DNA from: Onthophagus taurus
Lineage: Eukaryota > Arthropoda > Insecta > Coleoptera > Scarabaeidae
Direction of reading: 5' to 3'
Assembly (NCBI RefSeq): GCF_036711975.1
Contig: NC_091971.1
Coordinates: forward strand, 10,857,501-10,921,500
DNA length: 64,000 nt
In this document: positions 35,641 through 47,424 of the stretch, in pieces
How positions within the stretch are numbered: position 1 is the first letter of the stretch
How the letters are laid out: every line of letters begins with the position of its first letter
Notes under the pieces: generated by a model
The model's input: the letters and a program-made list of their open reading frames with translations, nothing else
What the model was told of the DNA's origin: nothing
The model's database searches: none
Position numbers and translations under genes: made by a program

Positions 35641-38600
35641 AGAACAATAATTAGAATAACCCAGAACAACTAAGAAAATCTGATTTTACCAAAAATGAGG
35701 GGTTTTTCGGTTTTTCTCGCCAAGTTTTTATTTTTTCTATTTGCCGCTTTGGAACAATGTAGGACAACTCTAGAACAATCTAGAACAACAATAAAAAATT
35801 TAAATGGGGGGCTAACTTCCCGTACTCATATCTCAAAGGATTTTATAAAAGCGGATTATTTTATAAAACGAACTTTTATTTAAATGTTAATTAAATCGAG
35901 GAACGTTAATATTAAATATTCAACATGTTGTATAAAATATTACGTACAAAATATCGCCGCTACAAACATGAAAACCCTTTTAAGCGATTTTACTCTTAAT
36001 AAAACTCATTTTAATTAAATAATTCCCTTGTTTATTTTTATTATTAGCATCAATCATAAATTGTAATAAAATTAATTATTAAAATAATAAAGGTATCCTT
36101 TATTTTATAATAAATCATAAATGGGGATTAGAACCCAACAAAAAAGTTTTAATACAATAATTTATTACTGCAGCAAATCGAACTTATCGTTAACAAACAC
36201 ACTCACTCGTTTCGGATGATATAGGATGGTCCTATTAACACGGAATACACCGTTTTTGGAGACTTAAATCGAAACGTTTCGTAAAAAATGTGATTGCGTC
36301 CGAGCAGCTGCGAACTCATCCGTGGTAAATAATGTAGAAGATAAATCAGTGTGGATGGTGTGTTCTCTACTACCGCGACGCCCTTTTTTCGAAAATAATT
36401 TCGAAAAAAGAAAGAAAAACATCTGATTCATGGCCGCGAAACTAGCCTGCACTTCGGTCGTAGATCATTTACTTTGTCAACGAGAGCAAGGAGCCGACGC
36501 TTTCGACTAAGGCTAGTTAATAAATCACAAGGTGGACCGCAGGTGCTAACTAAACGGGCCTCTTAACCTAACAGTCCGCGGGTAAATATTTTATTCCTTC
36601 TCTTGCTTCATCACCCGCAAAGCAAGTTCAACTATCTCTCAGAAGCGGGAATCTCAAAGTCTTCAAGAGTTAAAAGTTACTTCAGTGTTTTATTTTAAGT
36701 TTCAGGATGAAATTCTTGTGTATCTTGGTTTCTCTTAAATATTCAAATAAATCATTTTAAATTTGTGACCGTTTTAGATGTAAATTTGAAATACAAAGTT
36801 ATTAATTCATTACCTCAAAATACCTCTAAACAAATTACGTTTATACATCACGATTAAAAAAAATTGACGTCGATTTTGCGGTCGTTACTCACCGGCACTG
36901 CACCGTTCAAAAGTCCCTAAAAGCATTTTCGGGTACCATGAGTATAAACTGCAATGATTGATCGACAGTATTTAAAACTTACATAACGTTTATAACTTAT
37001 TCTTAAGTTATATATATAGGTAAATTTACGTCATGTAAAAACTTTAAGCGAATCAACATTGATTGGATTAACAATTTGAGTTTGATTGGACAAAATCAAT
37101 AATGAACTAATGAATCATTTCGATAGTCGACAAAAAAACTGAACACTGATTGTGAGTAATAACAACCAACCGGGCTGAAAATGCAAAACTGGATCAATAT
37201 AAGCATAAACGTATATTTTTGGGAACGGGATCATCGTGAAAGGGTCTGTTTATTTCCTGAAATCCAAGCAATATCGGATTTGCCTCTTGTCAATCACAAC
37301 GGCAACTCTGTTTATGACAGCAACGGTGAATAAAATCATCTGAAATAAAGACGAGACGTCATGACGTTTTGAGATGCGTGAATATATAATGAAAAGGAAA
37401 AAGCGACCCCGATATCTGATATAAAAACACTTGAATTTATTGAAATTGAATGGATGGTTTAGAAGTATAACGAAAGTGTTACAAAAGTGCTACGAAAGTT
37501 ATTTTTTTAATCAGTAAAGTTATAAAGAATAATAACTTTTATTTGCGTTGTTACAACTGTTCAAGAAACCTACGTAAAACTTCTCCAATAAGATTTTTAC
37601 TACGCGGTAGTTTTTCTTCTATTATGACTACAGACAGGGCTGGGTCATAACATTCAGTGAAATATTAGAAAGTGTTTTTGTGAAAACTACGAATATCTAC
37701 TTTTTCTAAAACCAAAAATAATTTTTTAAATTAAATTTGTATATGACATTTTTATACCAATCTACCCAGATATAATAATAATTTTTAATCACCATAGAAG
37801 CCATTTACAATAAAGTTAAAGCAGCACTTTAAAGATAATTCAAACAATAACGGCAAGTTTAATGTTTAGTTTGAAATATTATTTGTAGTGGTCAGCGTAA
37901 TAAACTCACTACGTATTTATTAGGTCAAATAAAAAATGTCATAATGATCTGAAGACTAATATATAAGATATTTGTATACAATGAGATTCCAAACAATTCT
38001 TGCAAAACTTATTATTTCATTGTGAAGGTGTTTGTCATGAATCTTTGAGAGTTGATTTAAAATATGAACGGCGATCCATAAAACATAAGTTGAATTAGCA
38101 AGAGTTTGATTGCATTCGTCTTCACCGTTCAAAGATGTTGAGCTGTGAATGATAGATAAATGTCAAATAACATAAAACTTTATTGGCCAACTAAAAATCT
38201 AATAATAAATAAAAACATTTTGGCAAATAAGATAGTTCTCACAGAATAAGATAGGTTAGAACGTACATGGTGTGGCAGAAAAGACTATCAGAATCCAAAA
38301 TGTATATGATATCAAAATTAGCTGAGAAATGGTGCGGTGGATCCTGTAAAGTTGAACGTCATGTTTTAAAAACATATTTATAAAGAAGATACAGTTTCCA
38401 ACTATATATGGACTTATGGACTATATACGACTTGTAACCAGAACTCCTGAAATATGCAAAGAACTGGTAGAGGCAAGAAAAGCAGACAACACCTCTTCAA
38501 CATGTTTTTAAGTAATACAGGTCGTAACCGAAACCTATGCCACTACAATGGTGGAAACAGAATCTGCCTATACAGGAAGATAGAGAAGACAAACAAAGTT

Positions 38601-38755
38601 CCATAACTGTTAAAGATAAAGATAATGGAAAAAATGCAAAACTATTATAAAACCCACAGAATCCAAAGTATCAAGTATCCAGAATGGCGATTTCCGCTAC
38701 TTTGCAAATCATCGAAGATTAATGAAAGTAAAACCAGGGTGTTAATCATGACAAT
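35641..38755. other. No gene recognised
   Basis: Short frames only. 36260-36700 is GC-richer. 38270-38700 may include a degraded LINE part upstream of the next fragment, but no motif is clear. Confidence 0.4.
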
Positions 38756-38760
38756 CATAT

Positions 38761-39155
38761 AAGATGTTTAGAAGCAGGAATGATTGGACGAAGGGTGAGC
38801 CTCAACTCAAAAGAGGAACCCTTGGCTGGTACAGCGATGCTTCAAAGACAGTTGGAGCCGGAGTAGGTATTAGTGGATCAAATAGCAGCATTAAGTTGCC
38901 TCTAAGCTCGGAAACAACCATTTTTCAAGCTGTGGTTCTTGCCATAAGCTTCTGCACCGGTTTGAACCTAGCAAAAGGACATCGATAAACATTTTTACGG
39001 AAAGTTTCGCCTCATACCTAGTGACATAAAGGAACAAGGCCTTGGAGCAATACTAAGGTTGATGAAGAAGATAGATTTGCTCTACACTTTTGAAAGGCTT
39101 AAGTTACAATAGATCTCTCAGCTCGGCAGCAACAATAACAGTTATAATAATCATG
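38761..39155 (+). mobile_element. I-clade-like LINE fragment: RNase H and tail
   Basis: WYSDASKTVGAGVGISGSNS (about 38827-38888) and ETTIFQAVVLAISFCTG are the RNase H start, closely related to the LINE in the OBP-C intron. The 3' noncoding landmarks are also shared: AGCAATACTAAGGTT (about 39047), GTTACAATAGATCT (about 39103) and the end CGGCAGCAA with TAA-like repeats (39124-39155). Most of RNase H and the knuckle are deleted. Confidence 0.75.
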
Positions 39156-39679
39156 AAAATATACAGTTTTGCACTTTTTACCCCCTCAGCTCCCTAAAAA
39201 TAGTACCCCAAAAAGTTACAATTATCAAACGAAACAACAAACGCATGCCCAATCCAACCCAACCCAAACCTTTTTTTCTATTTGGCGCCTCAAAAGATGT
39301 TCTTCTGGAAACTTGATTTCTTCGGCCAGGAGTGTGGCATTATATCTAGCCCCACTACTACTCACTAAAAAGTCTAGATTTAGACCGACCGGAATCGCTT
39401 TCGTTTTTTTACGTCAGGTTACCAAATGCGATTTCAGCTGTTACAACTTTTTCCTCATTTCTTCTATCTCTCATCACCAGAGCCGCGATGTTTCGGGTTG
39501 TTGATGTCACCATCTGTATAGAGCAGCGAACGGGTTATAGCGTTGTAGTAACATGCTTCTATCGAGCACATCGATGTGCCGCAACGTAACGATACTGGTT
39601 GAATGCTGGCCTATGTAAAATTTGGGGGGTTCTCTGTGGTGCAGCATTCAAAACGTGTTTGGCCGATTGTCCGACTAAA

Positions 39680-40095
39680 ACTCAACCAGTGGCGTGGTAT
39701 ACTATATGTGGCGTGATGTAGTCCATGTGGCCCGAGTCTCTACAGTAAGGCGACGAGCCGCTAATGAGTTCCCCGACAACGTCGCGGCTCTGCTCATCAC
39801 ATCCAGACCCTCGTCGTCGTTCTTCTACCTCTTTTTTCTTCATTATGGATCGTAACAGGTTCGTGATTATTTCTCCTTCTACCCTTCCCCGTACTATCAA
39901 AACGGAGATATTTTCTCCGTTGATTCCTTCCCCGATGAGTTCTTCTGCAATTCTTCTATCCTCTTGGAATTCCTTACATTCAAAGATGGTATGTCTCGAC
40001 GTATCGGGCTTATTGCATCAAAACCAGCATAGCTCTGATTCTATCTTTCCAATCTTTCTGGGATAGCTGTCGTGTCCAGTTATGGCTTGTGTTGC
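39680..40095 (-). mobile_element. R1-like LINE C-terminal fragment
   Basis: On the minus strand: AITGHDSYPRKIGKIESELC, then CNKPDTSRHTIFECKEF (about 40035-39960), a Cys/His knuckle of the type behind the RT of R1-group LINEs, then RRIAEELIGEGING and GRVEGEIITNLLRSIMKKKE (about 39900-39840). A TGA stop lies inside the knuckle. RT and tail are not seen. Confidence 0.7.
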
Positions 40096-40130
40096 ATAAT
40101 AATTTGAACCCAACCCAACCCAATTCTACT

Positions 40131-43100
40131 GATTCTAATTAAAATGTGCAAAGATTACAAAACATTGTGAACCAATTGTTAAAGTTTTGCCACTGAGGAC
40201 AAAAACGAATACTATCCAATGCTTCAAATGCCAGTCATTTAGCAACACCCAAAAAAATCGTTTATACCCCACAAATTTATAAAATGTGGTGAGTACATTT
40301 TCATACTCTACATATTTGTGTAAAAAATCTAAAACCACTACACCCAAATACACAAACTGCGATGAATAACAGTTACCCATATATGTACCTGTGTTGCAAG
40401 GTAAACTTCAATAGTCCCAACCTGTCCAAACATTAACCTACAAAACCAAAAGCAAACCCCAACATATTGGCTAAACAAGCTCAACACAACCAAGAGGAAA
40501 CCTCCTCACAAGCAAAAATTACCACAAATATAAACTACAATTCTGGGAAAGTATTAATAGTATTAAGCATCGTCAGTACCATCACCACCTAAGCACAAAT
40601 GCGAATTCATAACAATATTCAATCCTTATCGCAATGAACAGTAATAACTATTTAATAGTAGTTTACTGGACCGTTACTAACATAGTAAATAGGAAAAGAA
40701 AAGAATGAATAATCTTAGAAACACCCATGCAGTGAGCGCAAGCAAATATTCAGACAAAAAGAAATCAAGTAACTGTACTAAAGAATAAAAAACAACAATA
40801 GTAAAAATATATGCCGACCTGAACCATTAAAACAGCAAAAAAACAATGGTAAATAGAAACTGAAAGAACAAAATGAAAAGAAGTTTTGGCCCAATACAAA
40901 GAAACCAAGGGACAAGTAAAAAATGTGTTGCGTATCTACAGTATTTGTATTTTCCAACGCCTTTGCTTTGAGACTAGGTGATGTTTTCTTGATTCCATTC
41001 CTATTCCATTTTCTTGATTCCATTCATCCATTTAGGAAGATGTTTTGGTTTGAATCCTCAGGATCTATTCTTATACCCTTTTTGTACACTCTTTCTCTTA
41101 AAAGTTTTTCGCTGTTCTTGGTGTTCTTCACCGTCCTCTCAAAACTTTTCAATCACCGTTAAATTGCACCACGATATTGTAATAAATATTTTCAAAAATT
41201 TATTTTCCAAAAGTTAACGTTGATTTTCCAAAATAAATGTATTTGTTAAAAAAAACACCAGATTGTTTTGAATTCATGAAATTTTAATAGAATATATTAA
41301 AATTTGACTTAATATTACAGAAAATCTTAAAAATTGCAAAAAAAATCTCTAGAATTTCAAAATAGGTTAATCCCGTTCTAAGTCTACAACAAACCCGGTA
41401 CCATTTTCCTTTTAAGAATACAATTTCATAATAATTGCCAAACTTTTGAGTCATTTAATCCAAAGGCTACACACCAGAGGGTGGTAGTGTTCCGCAATTT
41501 GGAACTTTCATGCCATAAAAGACAAGCAATTTCGCCGCGCAACTTAAAATTACGTATTTGAATTTATATCAACTTTCTTTCGGTGGAGTCGCGAGCGTTA
41601 TGTATTCGGTTTAATTTAATTTGGACGTCGAATTTTCTGACGTCCGTACTGACAAACCAATTTATATGAAAGTTTTGTGAGCGTTTATAAACACTATCGA
41701 TTCTACGTGTCGGAAGTTTTAAACTTTACATATTTTGCTATAAACCGTGCGCTGACACTGTGGGTTTCCGATTTTCAACAGTTTTGATATAACTTTATTG
41801 AGTTAAAGGGAAAATTGTGCAATATGTACGATACGTTTAAATTTTTTTTTTCTATGATGTTTTCAGCAGTTTCATCTATATATATTTAAATTTTTCAGTT
41901 TACTCCTTACTGGTATTTCGGGTAATTTAATTCCAAACCGGAAGCCGTTCTTTTGACGACGGACTGACAGATCGATTTATATGAAAGTTTCGGAGAAACC
42001 GTTTATAACCGCTATCGACTCCGGAGGCCAGACCGATCGCATGGCGCATGTTGTTATTTTAAAGTGTCCAACTTTCCAACTTTGCATGTTCGCCTCGGGG
42101 AGACGCCTATGAAAAATTGCTATAAATTTCTTTTTCTTTTACGGCGGAATCGAAAGAGAGTTCAATATTTTGACCCAAGCCTAATCCTATTTCCGGTCGT
42201 AATGTCGAACCATTTTTGTTCAGACCTGATATTAGATTCGATTCACCCTACGGAGCAACTTGCCGAGTTGTCGATTAGTTTCGCTTCGTAGTTAGCCGCG
42301 GTTCGGTGAGAGACAAATAGAATTATAGTTACAACAAAGGGATGGTCACTTTGATATCTGAAACCTGACCAGTAATCCACAACTTCCAATTTAGATCTAT
42401 GATTATAACTCCAATTACGAACTTTCGTATATGTGATTCAAGTTTTCAATCATTATTTCACAACCCTTTCAAATTTTACTCCCCCATTTTTTTATCCGTA
42501 TTTTCCTCCCCCCTAGAGAAGATGAGGATAGAAGTATTGTACTTCCTATCCTCTTAGCTCATCAAACAACGTCAGACAAAAGGTAATGTCGCTGACTGGG
42601 CATTAAAAAATTAATGAATCGGTTTTGTCTCCGTTATCGTGAAGGTCCGTTTTGCATAAAGGCACTTGAGAAGGGATGATGAATTGATTGGCCCCAAAAA
42701 TAATCCCGAAATCCGAGGATTAGTTGCGGAGAGCTCCAGTATTTGGAGGAATATTGAATCGCAACGTTATAACCGTTGAAACCTAAAGAGCATTCGTCGA
42801 GGGCGAAACAATGTCTCTCTTAGCGCCTTCACTTACCACGACGATGATAAAATGTCCCTTACTCGCTTCTCGACGAATCGTATTGTCTCTTCTCCGTTCT
42901 AGAGAGGATAATCTCAACAAAAACGGACGAACCAACCAAGCGAACATGTCTGATACCGCTGTTACGAAGTTGGGCTTTTGTTTTAAATTAAATTTCACTA
43001 ATATAAGACATAAATGTTCCACATCAATGTCTTTGTGCCAAATACTAAAGAGCATTATGTCTCGACTTTTTATTCAAAGTAAATTAAAGACGTCATAAAA

Positions 43101-44560
43101 ATTTTTCGACTCGGTTTTTACGTATATACGGTGGCCTAATAAAGTTTTGGGGAATTTGCATATTGAAAGCGTGCACGTTCCTCTGGCACGCGTAATAATA
43201 TTTCCTTGAAGTGCGGAAACACGGTGAACGGTTGCAAGTTGAACGTAAGGAACAGCCCCGTTGGGAGGGTTGAAGCTAACTTAATTTTCATATTGGGAAA
43301 GGCGTGGGCCAATTTCTCTCGAAAGAGGAACCAAAAATTTTTCGATATGCTCCAATGTTTGTGATGGTACTCTTTATCCATTTGATGCACTTATCTTTAT
43401 TGTACAAATATTGAAATATGGATATAAAAAATATATCCATATCAAAACAAAGTTTGTATTTTATTTATTAGTAATCGGATTAACAAATACTAAAAAATTT
43501 AGTTTACAACAGAAACGCATTTGACCGGATTCATAGAGAATAATTTATGACCACAATCCAGGATTTCTAAAGTTTTATTTTTATTGTTTTTGTCGTTGTC
43601 CTTTAATCCAAATAGGGAGTTCGTTTATATTATAAAACCTGGTATACGTGCATCCACGCTAACCCTTTTATTCTTGGACCATGTACGGGGCGTTATTTGA
43701 AGTTCCATTCATCAGTCTGGGGCGTCGAGGTTGTATTATAACGAGAGTTGGAACATTGCAGTCATAAATCCCCGACAAGGAAAGCGCTAATGGTGACCGG
43801 ACTTACAAAGGATTATGTCGGTCTTAAACTGGAAGGATAGTTTGGTTCTGCGGACGGTGCTGAGGGGTAAGCGAAGTGCTCTCCCTTACCGCCGTCGGTG
43901 GAAATTCGCGGAATTTCCAGGATTTTAGACCGCAGCCATTGCACTCGAGTTTACTCTCTCGTCGCTTAACTTTCAGTTCTTCGAAATCTTTCGTTTTTTA
44001 TTTTTGTTACAAGCCGAGTTGCTCGCGTGGTAGACGTAAACATTGTGTTTAAAACTACCTTGTCAGTAATTAATTGCTATAATCTTACTCGTTTTGGACC
44101 CGTGAAAAATGACGGTCGTATTTTACATAAATCCACAAAAATAAAAATTGCGCAATTTGTTTGATAAGCCAACATATGTTTGCGAAATTTGAAAAAAACA
44201 TTAAACAAATAAACTCGAGACATTATTCGACTTTCACGCATTTTTATATGGAAATGATAGAGTGAAAAAAATTGCAAAACTACATGGTTAAAATAAACAC
44301 AATAAAAATTACGATAGTGTTTCATCATATGGTTTATAACTGCTTAATACATTATCTTTCGTATCTATTAAGATAAAGAGCAATGAATATGGCTTTACCG
44401 ACGACACCAACAAACTTTTTTCAAATACTTTACAAGCCAGTAGCTTCGTTACCTTTGAATATAGCGGAATATTAAATACACCACGAGAAAGCCTGATCTT
44501 TTCATTATCGAAAACCGTTTTGTTCTTTCGATATTAATGCCTTAAAAATATAAAGAACAT
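40131..44560. other. No gene recognised; GC-richer islands and a diverged duplication
   Basis: 41630-41720 and 41945-42030 look like diverged copies of the same sequence. Segments 41460-42310, 42640-43100, 43130-43390 and 43650-44040 are less AT-rich and non-repetitive. No coding family was recognised. Confidence 0.4.
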
Positions 44561-44825
44561 CGCCGTGTACCGAAAACATCTCAAATTTAACAAACTTCAA
44601 GCTCGTAAGGAGAAAAAATTAAAGCATCATATAGGAAATTTTCTGCTTTTTCTATCGGTATGTAACATAAATCGACTAAGAAATAAAAAAAAGCGTTTAT
44701 AGAGCTTAATACGCTCTCTCCTCGGGATCACTTTCAGATGATAACTTATACGATATACGGACAAAACTCCGAGATCATATAGAAATTATAAAAAATTTTG
44801 CGTTCTATGCGATGGTGTATATGAC

Positions 44826-45515
44826 GCAGGCAAATGGTTATTTCAGGTATACAGCTTTTTTCTAGTCAGATACTGTCTGCCTAGGCAAACAGTAGTTGGT
44901 TACAGCTTTATCATTAAATGTCTAGGCAAATACTATTGGGCAAGACAAATAGTATCTGTCTAAGCTTGTTTTAGGAAAATACCTGTTCACAATAAAATAA
45001 AGTAGTTCCTATCGCTATCATCCTATTTTTCTTAAATTAAAATCACTAATGAGTGTCAAACGAGTCAAATTATTTGTGTATCATTTATCAACTTTAATAA
45101 AAATACAAATAAACGATTTATTTCTTGAAGACTTAAATACTAAATACAAAAATTTACTTGTTTTGTCAATTGTTGCTGGAATGGCATCTACTATTGCACA
45201 ACATCTTATTTTTGAAACAAGTACATCTTTTTGTACTGCACTGAAATTTCGAAGGCTGGCACTGGCATTTTGACATCCCTTGCCCAGAAAATAGTGACTG
45301 TGAAGTGCAGGTCTCTCTTAAAGAAATGAAGCATTCCTGGGGTTGGGTTGTGTTGGGTTGGTTTAAAGAGCTATTTGCTTGAAAATATTTTAGCCATATG
45401 ATATTTGCCTAGGGAAGTTGAATTTAGACTGAAATAAATGGAATAAAACTATTTACCTAGGCAGATGGTATCTGACTAGAAAAAAGCTATTTACCTGAAA
45501 TAACCATTTGCCTGC
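44826..45515. mobile_element. 690-bp element with about 65-bp terminal inverted repeats
   Basis: The left end GCAGGCAAATGGTTATTTCA is mirrored by TGAAATAACCATTTGCCTGC at the right end; similarity extends over about 65 bp (CTAGTCAGATAC, GCCTAGGCAAA). GAC is present on both sides (44823-44825, 45516-45518), a possible 3-bp target duplication. No transposase inside, so non-autonomous. Its flanks are satellite sequence of the array that follows. Confidence 0.75.
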
Positions 45516-47035
45516 GACATATAGATTTAGTCGATGAAATGATTACAGTAACACTTTGACACAAAAACAACGAAAACTGGGTGGGGTGCATTTGCCGTAT
45601 GTAAATGTTTATGGCACCATAACTTTCTTATATGATACGTACACAACTCAGAGACCATATAAAATCCATAGGAAATTTTCCGCTCTATGCAGTGGTATAT
45701 AATATTATTAGATCGCATGGTTGCACAAGCTTTTCCCTCCAAAAACTGCAAAAACCGCGTATAATTACCATATGTAAATATTTACGGCGTCATAGCTTTC
45801 TTATATGATACAGGCAAAACTTTGTGATCATATAGAATATATAAGAAATTTTCTGCTCTTTGAAATGATATATCAGTTTAGTCGATGGAATGATTGCACA
45901 AGCACTTCCCCTCGCAAGAAACTGCAAAACCCGCGTATAATTACCGTATGTAAATGTTTATGGCATCATAACTTTTTTATATGACACGGACAAAACTCAC
46001 AGACCATATAGAATCTATAGGAAATTTTATGCTCTATACGATGGCGTATAAGTTTAGTCGGTGGCGCATAATTGCACAAGCAGTTTCATCCAAAGGCAAC
46101 GAAAACGAGGTTGAGTTATAATATGTAAATGTTTACGGCACCATAACTTTCTTATATGATACGTACAAAACTCAGAGACCATATAAAATCCATAGGAAAT
46201 TTTCCGCTCTATGCAGTGGTATATAATATTATTAGATCGCATGATTGCACAAGCTTTTCCCTCCAAAAACTGCAAGAACCGCGTATAATTACCATATGTA
46301 AATGTTTACGCCGTCATAGCTTTCTTATATGATACAGGCAAAACTTTGTGATCATATAGAATATATAGGGAATTTTCTGCTCTTTGAAGTGATATATCAG
46401 TTTAGTCGATGGAATGATTGCACAAGCACTTCCCCTCGCAAGAAACTGCAAAACCCGCGTATAATTACCGTATGTAAATGTTTATGGCATGGTAACTTTC
46501 TTATATGACACGGACAAAACTCACAGACCATATAGAATCTATAGGAAATTTTATGCTCTATACGATGGTGTATAAGTTTAGTCGGTGGCATAATTGCACA
46601 AGCAGTTTCATCCAAAGGCAACGAAAACGAGGTTGAGTTATAATATGTAAATGTTTACGGCATCATAACATTCTTATATGGTACGTACAAAACGCAGAGA
46701 CCATATAGAATTCATAGAAAATTTTCCGCTCTATGCAGTGGTATATAACATTATTAGATCGCATGGTTGCACAAGCTTTTCACCCCAAAAACTGTAAGAA
46801 CCGCGTATAATTACCATACGGGCAAAACTTCGTGACCATATGGAATGTATAGGAAATTTTCCGCTCTAGGCAGTAACATATCAGTTTTATCGGTGGTATG
46901 AGTGCATAAGCAGTTTCTCTCCCAGAAAACTGCGAAAATCGTGTATAACTGCCGTATGTAATCATGTTTGTGCAATCACTCGACCTATTAATGTTACATA
47001 CCACTACATAAAGCGCAAAATTTCCTATAGATTTC
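45516..47035. repeat. Trimeric higher-order tandem repeat (monomers about 173-178 bp)
   Basis: The landmark CACAAGC occurs at 45724, 45897, 46075, 46248, 46421, 46597 and 46770. Monomers differ from their neighbours, but every third one matches closely, giving a 522-524-bp higher-order unit (for example GATCGCATG-TTGCACAAGC at about 45713, 46235 and 46757). A more diverged monomer lies left of the inserted element at about 44570-44825. The repeat decays past 46975, where a reversed piece appears. Confidence 0.85.
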
Positions 47036-47261
47036 CTACTGCTTTAGTTTTTTGTTCCTATCAAATAAAAGATTTGTATTAAAAAATATCAATTTACCGA
47101 TTCTATGTGTAGAGTTGTTTATTAGACCTATTTTTTGGCCAACGCCGATAGATATTGACCAAACAGAACCAGTTTTATATAAAGAAAAGATGAGGCTTTC
47201 TATTGGCGTATTTAATATTCCGCAACCTCTAAAGACAACGAAAACATTGGCTTCTAAAGTA

Positions 47262-47424
47262 CAGTGTGTTAATTAATTATCATACCCGACGTCGTCATTG
47301 CAAGTATGCAATGTCACAGTATTTTTATTGCAATATGCGATTTGCGTATGATGTGTATTGCATTGTGATATTGGTTGCATATTTGCAATGATGACGTCGG
47401 GTACGATAATTAAATAACACACTG
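47262..47424. repeat. 163-bp hairpin element (MITE-like)
   Basis: CAGTGTGTTAATTAATTATC at the left and GATAATTAAATAACACACTG at the right form near-complementary arms of about 42 bp, continuing through CCCGACGTC and TCATTGCAA. The inner part is TTGCAATA-like and partly self-complementary. No target duplication is clear. Confidence 0.75.

Noticed and set aside
866-45364. (TTGGG)n-like runs at about 866-885, 39253-39280, 40108-40128 and 45336-45360, resembling a telomere repeat
   Set aside because: Only two to four units each, scattered; no array. Too short to call interstitial telomere sequence.
45527-47004. Repeated minus-strand frames of about 74 codons with similar sequence (45527-45751, 46054-46275, 46397-46621, 46780-47004)
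   Set aside because: They recur because the DNA is a tandem repeat; starts and ends do not keep register with the monomers and no gene signals accompany them.
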